Shown piece by piece: positions 33,417-39,219 of a stretch of 39,219 bases of DNA (within the stretch, counting starts at the first letter, position 1; each line of letters starts with the position of its first letter). The stretch spans positions 1 through 39,219 of the forward strand of contig CABQBF010000007.1 of NCBI GenBank assembly GCA_902462325.1, in the 5' to 3' direction. Source of the DNA: an uncultured Peptococcaceae bacterium (GTDB taxonomy: Bacteria > Bacillota > Peptococcia > Peptococcales > Peptococcaceae). Below the pieces are notes generated by a model, which did not search any database, had not been told where the DNA came from, and worked only from the letters and a program-made list of their open reading frames with translations. Position numbers and translations under genes: made by a program.

Positions 33417-33725
33417 CTATAAAGAATCCATTCTAGCCAGCAAAACAGGATAGCCCTGCAGCATGCCTAATATCTGCCGCCGCACATCCTCCGTGACCGC
33501 TAAGACGTCATAATCATACAATAAAATTCCTTCTGCCCGCCCTGCCTGCAGTTGCCGCCTTATCTCATAAATTCCCAGCCGTTTGGCAAAAACTCCTGCA
33601 TCCAGCTCCAATAAAACGCTGCTTATCTGATGTTGCTGCTGGATTGCATATTGACACAATTGGGTGTAATCCTCTTGCAAAAGCGTTAAATCCGTTTCTC
33701 TGCGACAATAAATCAAGACCCGCAT
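33417..33725 (-). CDS. Resolvase N-terminal-like small protein, likely inactive
   Basis: A 102-residue protein with the outline of the serine recombinase catalytic domain: the first strand MRVLIYCRRETD, a helix with LQEDYTQLCQYAIQQ, then VLLELDAGVFAKRLGIYEIRRQL and GRAEGILLYDYDVLAVTEDV. In real recombinases the first strand reads YxRVS with the catalytic Ser; here it is YCRRETD, so that Ser is missing. There is no DNA-binding part. It is therefore probably not an active recombinase but a regulatory or vestigial relative. The ATG has GGAGGGAG 10 nt upstream. It is first in the set leading to the PRTase pair. Confidence 0.7.
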   Translation of the reverse strand: MRVLIYCRRETDLTLLQEDYTQLCQYAIQQQHQISSVLLELDAGVFAKRLGIYEIRRQLQAGRAEGILLYDYDVLAVTEDVRRQILGMLQGYPVLLARMDSL

Positions 33726-33781
33726 GCAATCACGTCTCCCTCCGTTTTTACCAGTCTATGACGACAAAGCCGCAAACATAC

Positions 33782-33823
33782 AAAAAGACAGCAGCAAACC
33801 GGCATCTCCGGTTTTACTACTGC
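33782..33823 (-). terminator. Terminator of the rluB-MFS operon
   Basis: On the minus strand a stem with AAACCGG/CCGGTTT and, after a one-base bulge, eight more pairs, followed by TCTTTTTGTA. It starts 56 nt after the MFS stop codon. Confidence 0.65.
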
Positions 33824-33878
33824 CTATAACATTTCATAACGATTTCCCGTCAAAATAACGGGCTATCCCAACAGAGTT

Positions 33879-35285
33879 TTAAAGATTTTTATTGGATTTT
33901 AACAACAAACTAATTGCGGCACACAAAAATAAAATCAGCGAAGAATATAAAAATACATCGCCAATGGCCGCCATTTGTGCAGAAAGATTGTCCATCCTTT
34001 GACTGTAAAAGCTGACCCGCATGCTGAGAATCATTGTAAAAATACTCAGCGATAAACTGGTAGACATCATTTTGAACCAGTTAATCAACGAGGACCCATG
34101 TCCTGATAAGGCTCTGTCAATGGAGCTCATGCCGTAATCGGTGATCGGCATGGAAGATAAACCAATCCCTAAATACCGCACACAAAGCCAAAATACCACA
34201 AACAGCAGCGTAGACTGCAGCGTCGCGTGGCTCAGCATAAAGCTGCCTATCGCTAAAAGCAGCATCGCCACAATAATAATCAGCTTGCTATTCACTTTAT
34301 GATATATACTTTGCGCTATCGGACCGCCAAGAATGGAAAAAATGGCGGGAATCAGCAAAATCATGCCGGAAAACAGCGGCGTGTAACCTAAAATATCTTG
34401 AAAGTAAATAGCCAGCACAAAAGGCACCAAACACAGCGCCATACTGATGCAGCTATTAATCAGCAAGGCAATGCTGAAATCACGGCTGGATAATACCTGA
34501 AAATTCAAAACCGGATGATTGCTGTGCAAACAGCGACGTATAAAAAGAACAATCAAAGCCGCCCCAGCCAGCAACATCGCCCAAAAAGCCGGTGACGACA
34601 GGCCCCAGCTATTGACCTGATTAAAACTGAGTAAAAACAGCACGGTACCTAAAATTACATAAGAAAATCCTAAATAATCCAATTTTTCCTGACTGTCGTG
34701 CAATTCATAAGGCACAGCCTGATAGACAGCCCACGCTGTCAGCAGCGCGATAGGCACATTAATCCAAAACACCCAGTGCCAATTGGTACAAGTCAGCAGC
34801 AAACCGGAAATCACTGGCCCCACTGCCGGTCCCATCGACATAGAAACAGTTTGCAGCGTTAAAAACACAGACCGCTGTTTATAGGGAATAAATTGATAAA
34901 TGATCATCATGGAACATGGCACAATAAACGCCGCCAGACCGCCCTGAATCAAACGGATGGCAATCATTTGATAAATATTGCCGCAAAAGCCGGATAACAG
35001 CGCCACCACCGCAAAGCCTACCATACTAAAACAAAATAAATTACGGCAGCTAAACTTATCGGCAAAATAACCGGCTGTGGGACTTAACACGCCCATCATT
35101 AACGTATAACTAATCATAATCCACTGCACTTGTCCCAAATCGGTGCCAAATACTCTCACAAAGGTAGGAATCGCAACATTCATCGCCACCGAATTATATA
35201 GCGATAAAAATCCGCCCAGCACAATAGAAACCACCAGTAAAACCTGTTGTCCATTTTGCCTGATTTTGTCATGCTCTGTATTCAC
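33879..35285 (-). CDS. MFS multidrug exporter, DHA2 (EmrB/QacA) family
   Basis: A 468-residue membrane protein, probably 14 helices. DHA2 marks: NSVAMNVAIPTFVRVFG in helix 1, QWIMISYTLMMGVLSPTAGYFADKF (motif A region, residues 53-78), RLIQGGLAAFIVPCSMMII (motif B) and GPAVGPVISGLLL (motif C, about 152-165). Likely a proton-driven drug or metabolite exporter. The start is GTG at 35285, with GGAGG 8 nt upstream. It starts 12 nt after the pseudouridine synthase gene, so they are co-transcribed. Confidence 0.93.
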   Translation of the reverse strand: MNTEHDKIRQNGQQVLLVVSIVLGGFLSLYNSVAMNVAIPTFVRVFGTDLGQVQWIMISYTLMMGVLSPTAGYFADKFSCRNLFCFSMVGFAVVALLSGFCGNIYQMIAIRLIQGGLAAFIVPCSMMIIYQFIPYKQRSVFLTLQTVSMSMGPAVGPVISGLLLTCTNWHWVFWINVPIALLTAWAVYQAVPYELHDSQEKLDYLGFSYVILGTVLFLLSFNQVNSWGLSSPAFWAMLLAGAALIVLFIRRCLHSNHPVLNFQVLSSRDFSIALLINSCISMALCLVPFVLAIYFQDILGYTPLFSGMILLIPAIFSILGGPIAQSIYHKVNSKLIIIVAMLLLAIGSFMLSHATLQSTLLFVVFWLCVRYLGIGLSSMPITDYGMSSIDRALSGHGSSLINWFKMMSTSLSLSIFTMILSMRVSFYSQRMDNLSAQMAAIGDVFLYSSLILFLCAAISLLLKSNKNL

Positions 35286-35297
35286 AACTGCCGCCTC

Positions 35298-36044
35298 CTA
35301 CGCTTGATTACCAGATAAATGCAGCCCCAAACGCTGTCCCAGTTGCTTTAACTCAGCATCTTGCAAATACCGGTATTCCCCTACCTTGATTCCTTTCAGA
35401 CGCAACGGACCGATGGCAATTCGTTTCAGCTCCAGGACTGGATTTTTGACTGCCTTGAACATCCGGCGCACCTGACGGTTGCGACCTTCATGAATAGAAA
35501 TCTCCACCACGGTTTTATGATTTTCCCGCCGCAGGATTTTTACATCGGCTGGTGCTGTAACGCCGTCCTCCAATTCTACGCCGTTTTGCAGCAGCGCTAA
35601 TCGTTCTTTTGTCACATTGCCCTGCACAGTGGCCACATAGGTTTTCACCATTTTAAATTTGGGATGGGTCATACGATAGGCAAATTCACCATCATTGGTC
35701 AATAACAGCAACCCTTCCGTTTCATAATCCAGGCGTCCTACCGGAAACAGACGATAAGGGACATCCGATACCAAATCCATCACAGTTAAACGATTATGGG
35801 TATCCTTTACCGTAGTCACATAACCGGCCGGCTTATTCATCAACAAATAAACCAGCTGCTCCTCCTGCTGCACCGGCTTGCCGTCGACCAACACGTTATC
35901 CCTGCCAGGTTCTACTTTCGTACCCAATTCCTGCACCACTTTGCCATTTACCGATACCCGGCCTTCCCGTATAAGTATTTCACTGGCCCTGCGAGACGCA
36001 ACACCCGCCGAAGCCAAATATTTTTGCAATCGTTCCTCTTCCAT
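35298..36044 (-). CDS. rluB: 23S rRNA pseudouridine synthase, RluB/RsuA type
   Basis: A 248-residue RsuA-family pseudouridine synthase. An N-terminal S4 domain (ERLQKYLASAGVASRRASEILI) is followed by the catalytic domain with GRLDYETEGLLLLTNDG, whose Asp is catalytic, MNKPAGYVTT and HEGRNRQVRRMF. RluB modifies U2605 of 23S rRNA in E. coli; B or F type cannot be fully separated here, but context and length suit RluB. The ATG at 36044 has GAGGTGG 6 nt upstream; an earlier start at 36080 lacks it. Confidence 0.95.
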   Translation of the reverse strand: MEEERLQKYLASAGVASRRASEILIREGRVSVNGKVVQELGTKVEPGRDNVLVDGKPVQQEEQLVYLLMNKPAGYVTTVKDTHNRLTVMDLVSDVPYRLFPVGRLDYETEGLLLLTNDGEFAYRMTHPKFKMVKTYVATVQGNVTKERLALLQNGVELEDGVTAPADVKILRRENHKTVVEISIHEGRNRQVRRMFKAVKNPVLELKRIAIGPLRLKGIKVGEYRYLQDAELKQLGQRLGLHLSGNQA

Positions 36045-36184
36045 AGCTTTCCACCTCTTTACAATTTTCCATTTCGACAATTTCCTTGCTACCTATGCTA
36101 TTGTAACGTGATCGCTGCAAAAATTCAATAAAAAGCTTCAAATCCCCCCATCATTTCATTCCTTCTCTACAATAAAAACATCCT

Positions 36185-36236
36185 AAAAAATGATGAAACC
36201 AGAAGATAATCGTTCTACTGATTTCATCATTTTATG
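36185..36236 (-). terminator. Terminator of the cytidylate-kinase-like gene
   Basis: A perfect 12-bp stem, AAAATGATGAAA with TTTCATCATTTT, with inner AGAA/TTCT; six T follow on the minus strand. Confidence 0.85.
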
Positions 36237-36251
36237 TTTCCAATTACTCTA

Positions 36252-36875
36252 TTACGCTCTTTTTCTTTTCTGTACCAATTGTTCCAGTAAATCCACTGTA
36301 CCTTCTACGCCACACAGACTGCTGTCAATACAAAGCTGATAACTGCCAATAGCGCCCCATTTTTGGTTGCTGTAATAATTATAATAAGCGGCACGCTGTT
36401 TATCTGTTTGTCGAATCAATTCTGCAGCTTCTTGTGCGTCTACATTTCTGCGCTTTTGAATCCGTTCTATTCTGCTATCTAACGGCGCATAAATAAAAAG
36501 CTTCAAGCAATTTGGATGGGCCCGTAACGCATAGTCGGCGCAACGGCCAATAAAAATACAGGATTTTTCTTCAGCGAGCTTGCGAATCACATCAAAGCCA
36601 ATTTGATGCACCTGTTCCGGTAAAGCCAGGTCATATTGATTGGGCTGAATTTTTCCAGCGCGTATGCCCATCAATAAAGAGTAAAAGAAACTATTGGTAG
36701 GCTTTTCATCAAACTGTTCAAAAATTTCTGGCTCCAGACCACTCTCTTTCACAGCTTCTACCAGTAATTCTTTGTCATAAAAAGTCATTCCTAAACGCTC
36801 CGCCAATAGCTCTCCAATTTCCCGACCACCGCTGCCATACTGTCTCCCAATTGTAATACTAAAATTGTTTTCCAT
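36252..36875 (-). CDS. Cytidylate kinase-like family protein
   Basis: A 207-residue P-loop protein of the cytidylate-kinase-like group. The N-terminus ITIGRQYGSGGREIGELLAERLG is the family's modified P-loop; YDKELL and IFIGRCADYALR (about 107-120) are further signatures, plus RIERIQKRRN and DKQRAAYYNYY. The natural substrate of this group is unsettled; it is distinct from Cmk. Starts 14 nt after the MFS gene. Confidence 0.92.
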   Translation of the reverse strand: MENNFSITIGRQYGSGGREIGELLAERLGMTFYDKELLVEAVKESGLEPEIFEQFDEKPTNSFFYSLLMGIRAGKIQPNQYDLALPEQVHQIGFDVIRKLAEEKSCIFIGRCADYALRAHPNCLKLFIYAPLDSRIERIQKRRNVDAQEAAELIRQTDKQRAAYYNYYSNQKWGAIGSYQLCIDSSLCGVEGTVDLLEQLVQKRKRA

Positions 36876-36889
36876 AAAAACTGCCCCCT

Positions 36890-38110
36890 TTATAATAGAT
36901 GTTCTTCTTTCATATTGAAAATTAATTTAGAATAATAATTGTCTACATACACTGCATAAATAATTCCGCCAATCAGATAGGCCACCGCAGTCACAGCAAA
37001 TCCCATTGAAAGTCCGATGCTTTCCTGGAATAGTCCCATCAGAAAAGAGCCTATGCCAATTCCGATATCATACGATAATAGATATGTCGCATTGGCGGTT
37101 CCCCGTTTCGGCCCTGGCGTAGTGCCAGTCACGAAGGATTGAAACAAGGGCTGTAAAATCCCATAACCCAAACCTAACAAAAAGCCAGCTAACAACAAAT
37201 GAACTGCTGTTGACAAAAAATAATAGCTGGCCATGGTCGGCATTAATACAAGCAGACTGCAAGCAACCAGAATGGTATGCCGTCCGGCATCTATCATTTT
37301 TTGTGTAGAAAATTTAGAAAGCAACATGCCTGCAACTAAAAAGATATAGAAAAAGGGAATTGCTTCTGTTAAATTTTTTTCCTGTGCCAAGATAGACGAG
37401 TAAGCTATCACAGCACCAAAAGGAATCATGATAAAAATCATATTAAACATAAACGGCAACGCGGGTTTATAAAATGCATCAGCCAGCACAAACTTCTTGC
37501 GCTGTACCTTCGGATACTGAATGCGGCAAAAGGATACGCAAATAAAAGCAATCACAACCAAAATAAACAGCAGTAAAAAAGATGCCTGACTGCTAACCCT
37601 ATTTTGTAGCTGAATGCCAATAAAAGGACCGGCCGCCATCCCCAAAGAAATAGTCAGTGCAAACCGGTTTACCCCCTGCCCTACTTTTTTGGGCGGCAGT
37701 ACATCGCCAGCCAATGTAGTTGTCGCTGAACCGCACACCGAATAAACAGCGCCCATATACAACCGGATAACTAACAGGGCGCCAAAAAACGGAAAGGCCA
37801 CAAAGCCCAAAAACGGCAGGCAAAACAAGGCTAAAAACAGCATATACACGTGATAACGGTTAAAATTATCTAAAATGTAACCGGCAATCGGGCGGCACAA
37901 AACCGTAGTTACCGACATAGCTGTTAAAACAAGACCAATCCGGGATCCAGTGATGCCCAGTTCCTGACAATAAACAGGTAAAATCGGCACAGCAGCATAA
38001 AAAGCTGCCATCATCAGCAAATTGGTGATGAATAACAGGATAAATTTTTTGTTCCAAATCTTTTCCATACAATTTCGACTAAAACGCTTTAGTCTTTCCT
38101 CCTTTTCCAT
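36890..38110 (-). CDS. MFS transporter (12-helix type)
   Basis: A 406-residue membrane protein with about 12 helices: LLFITNLLMMAAFYAAVPILPVY in helix 1, RPIAGYILDNFNR (motif A) after helix 2, and a long run of AAGPFIGIQLQ and GYGILQPLFQSFV in later helices. Substrate unknown; it resembles sugar- or drug-efflux MFS. The ATG at 38110 has no clear ribosome binding site; the ATG at 38068 has none either. The divergent LysR gene probably controls it. Confidence 0.9.
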   Translation of the reverse strand: MEKEERLKRFSRNCMEKIWNKKFILLFITNLLMMAAFYAAVPILPVYCQELGITGSRIGLVLTAMSVTTVLCRPIAGYILDNFNRYHVYMLFLALFCLPFLGFVAFPFFGALLVIRLYMGAVYSVCGSATTTLAGDVLPPKKVGQGVNRFALTISLGMAAGPFIGIQLQNRVSSQASFLLLFILVVIAFICVSFCRIQYPKVQRKKFVLADAFYKPALPFMFNMIFIMIPFGAVIAYSSILAQEKNLTEAIPFFYIFLVAGMLLSKFSTQKMIDAGRHTILVACSLLVLMPTMASYYFLSTAVHLLLAGFLLGLGYGILQPLFQSFVTGTTPGPKRGTANATYLLSYDIGIGIGSFLMGLFQESIGLSMGFAVTAVAYLIGGIIYAVYVDNYYSKLIFNMKEEHLL

Positions 38111-38168
38111 GATTGATGTCGACCATCAGCTTAACAGATTTTCGCTGTACTGTGAATTGAAAAAGTGT

Positions 38169-38191
38169 TATAATTCATAACAAATGGTTAT
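38169..38191. promoter_or_regulatory. LysR-type operator and -10 box
   Basis: TATAAT (38169-38174) is the likely -10 of the LysR gene, 35 nt before its start. Directly after it, TAAC-AAATG-GTTA (38178-38190) is an interrupted palindrome of the LysR T-N11-A form, positioned for autoregulation and control of the divergent MFS gene. Confidence 0.55.
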
Positions 38192-38208
38192 TAAAAGGAG
38201 GAATTAGT

Positions 38209-39081
38209 TTGAATATTGATCATCTGAAATGTTTTGTCCTGGTTGCGGAAAATCTAAGTTTCGCAAGGGCTGCGGAAGCCTTATATATCTCGCAGCCTGC
38301 CGTCACGAAACAAATCAGCGCGTTAGAACAGGAACTGGGCGTTTCTTTGTTTTTACGCTCCACACGCCATGTCGAATTAACGCCGGCTGGCATGTCCTTC
38401 TATCAAGATGCGAAGGAAATCATCAACAAGACAGAACAGGCCATCAATCGGCTGCAACGGCAAAACATCGCATCCTGTTCTTTGCGGATTGGCCTCAGCA
38501 ATCCCACTGCCTTATTTTCTATCGCACCGATTTTAGCACAGTTCCATAGGCTTGTGCCGCAATGTACACCGGAATTGGAGGTGCTAAACTACAAAATTAT
38601 TTTAAATTTATTTTTAGAAAAGAAATTGGATCTGCTATTTTACTACAAAGAAAATATCTTGCCCAAAGCCAATCTGCAATTTCAGGAATTAGTAAAGGAT
38701 CACTTCGTCTGTCTGGCATCAGCCCAGCACCCTTTTGCTGCCAAAGAGCAAATTACTTTCGCAGAACTGACAGACCAAGTTCTCATTGCCTGCAATCCTT
38801 TGTATGCGCCCCGCTCTACTGCGCTGTTCCAGGAAAAACTGCTGAAAACTCACCCCATTGAACAAATTCTTTACTGCAACAGTATTGAAATTTCCCATTG
38901 TCTAGTCGCTGCCGGCATGGGTCTTACCATTTTACCGTCTATCCTTTGCCTGCAAGCGCCGGAATTTTGCACCATTTCCTTAGAGGACACTACACCGCTA
39001 TCGTTCGGTGTGTTTTATCATAAACGCCACAACAATGCTGCCGTAGAACAATTTTTAAGTTGTCTGCACACTTCATTTTGA
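38209..39081 (+). CDS. LysR family transcriptional regulator
   Basis: A 290-residue LysR protein. Winged HTH in residues 1-60: LKCFVLVAENLSFARAAEALY with SQPAVTKQISALEQELG and LFLRSTRHVELTPAG; then the effector-binding domain with PTALFSIAPILAQFHRLVP. TTG start at 38209, AAAGGAGGA 8 nt upstream. It is divergent from the MFS gene, 98 nt apart, and a clear LysR-type site lies between them, so it likely controls that transporter. Confidence 0.96.
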   Translation: MNIDHLKCFVLVAENLSFARAAEALYISQPAVTKQISALEQELGVSLFLRSTRHVELTPAGMSFYQDAKEIINKTEQAINRLQRQNIASCSLRIGLSNPTALFSIAPILAQFHRLVPQCTPELEVLNYKIILNLFLEKKLDLLFYYKENILPKANLQFQELVKDHFVCLASAQHPFAAKEQITFAELTDQVLIACNPLYAPRSTALFQEKLLKTHPIEQILYCNSIEISHCLVAAGMGLTILPSILCLQAPEFCTISLEDTTPLSFGVFYHKRHNNAAVEQFLSCLHTSF

Positions 39082-39090
39082 CCATAATCA

Positions 39091-39117
39091 AAACCACCCG
39101 TCAAATGGGTGGTTTGT
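39091..39117 (+). terminator. Terminator of the LysR gene
   Basis: AAACCACCC pairs perfectly with GGGTGGTTT (7-nt loop), followed by GTTCT; a weak T-tract. It starts 10 nt after the stop codon. Confidence 0.7.
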
Positions 39118-39219
39118 TCTAGGGGCTGTAAAAAAAGTCTCAGAAAGAGCAGCCATGATAGCACAGATTAGTAACTATCATGGCTGCTCTTATGTTTTAG
39201 TTTGTTTTCAGCGTTTTTA
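39118..39219. mobile_element. Probable insertion-sequence end at right edge
   Basis: TCTAGGGGCTGTAAAAAAAG at 39118-39137 resembles the terminal inverted repeat of insertion sequences that begin GGGGCTGT and target CTAG. It is followed by a perfect 17-bp stem, 39145-39161 with 39175-39191, as often seen before a transposase gene. The element itself would lie beyond the window, so only the end is visible. Alternatively the stem is a terminator for genes entering from the right. Confidence 0.35.

Overview
The window looks like chromosomal DNA of a low-to-moderate GC, strictly anaerobic, probably spore-forming Firmicute (Clostridia or Negativicutes; I cannot place it more closely). The evidence is the Bacillus/Clostridium-type SRP and ribosome operon (ylxM-ffh-rpsP-khpA-ylqD-rimM-trmD), a SpoIVB sporulation protease with its catalytic triad, two [FeFe]-hydrogenase-type proteins, rubrerythrin, a DegV/DUF1836 pair, NiaR-controlled NAD synthesis, and strong AGGAGG ribosome binding sites with frequent TTG and GTG starts. 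No rRNA, tRNA or CRISPR array was seen.

Layout. 0.2-2.5 kb: rubrerythrin (-), then DUF1836 regulator and DegV (+), ending at a strong bidirectional terminator. 2.7-6.8 kb: the SRP/16S-maturation/tRNA-methylation operon on the minus strand, with an internal terminator overlapping an internal promoter between khpA and ylqD. 6.8-8.9 kb: DUF1653, DUF554 and azlCD (branched-chain amino acid export) on the minus strand. 9.0-11.9 kb: an island-like segment with a small secreted protein and a two-component system (+), bounded by a 536-nt AT-rich gap and a long terminator. 12.0-18.2 kb: a hydrogen/redox module on the minus strand: thioredoxin-like ferredoxin, HydS-like sensory hydrogenase with PAS, SpoIIE-type phosphatase and a group-B-like [FeFe] hydrogenase, preceded by a Rex-like operator and a LysR gene. 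18.4-22.3 kb: nadA-nadB-nadC-niaR (+). 22.4-24 kb: a pseudo-receiver/HD-GYP/GGDEF protein. 24-24.6 kb: a non-coding stretch with repeats.

24.6-30.8 kb: a DUF4261 protein, a secreted glycerophosphodiesterase-like protein, SpoIVB and a PutP-type Na+/solute symporter. The promoter of the phosphodiesterase gene carries four tandem 11-bp units that place A-tracts once per helical turn. 30.8-33.8 kb: a small XRE regulator and a three-gene set: a recombinase-like small protein without an evident catalytic serine, a PRTase_2/TRSP protein and a StiP/PRTase_1 protein. The last two are known from tellurite-resistance (Ter) clusters, where they are predicted to make a nucleoside-like metabolite; here there is no TerD, TerC or other Ter gene. 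33.9-38.1 kb: DHA2 exporter, RluB-type pseudouridine synthase, cytidylate-kinase-like protein and an MFS transporter, all minus. 38.2-39.1 kb: a divergent LysR gene. The last 100 bases look like the end of an insertion sequence.

The most interesting parts are the detached Ter-type biosynthetic pair, the hydrogen-sensing operon with its Rex-like site, the in-frame TGA extension of the secreted-protein gene that ends in an ATGA overlap with its response regulator, and the phased A-tract promoter.
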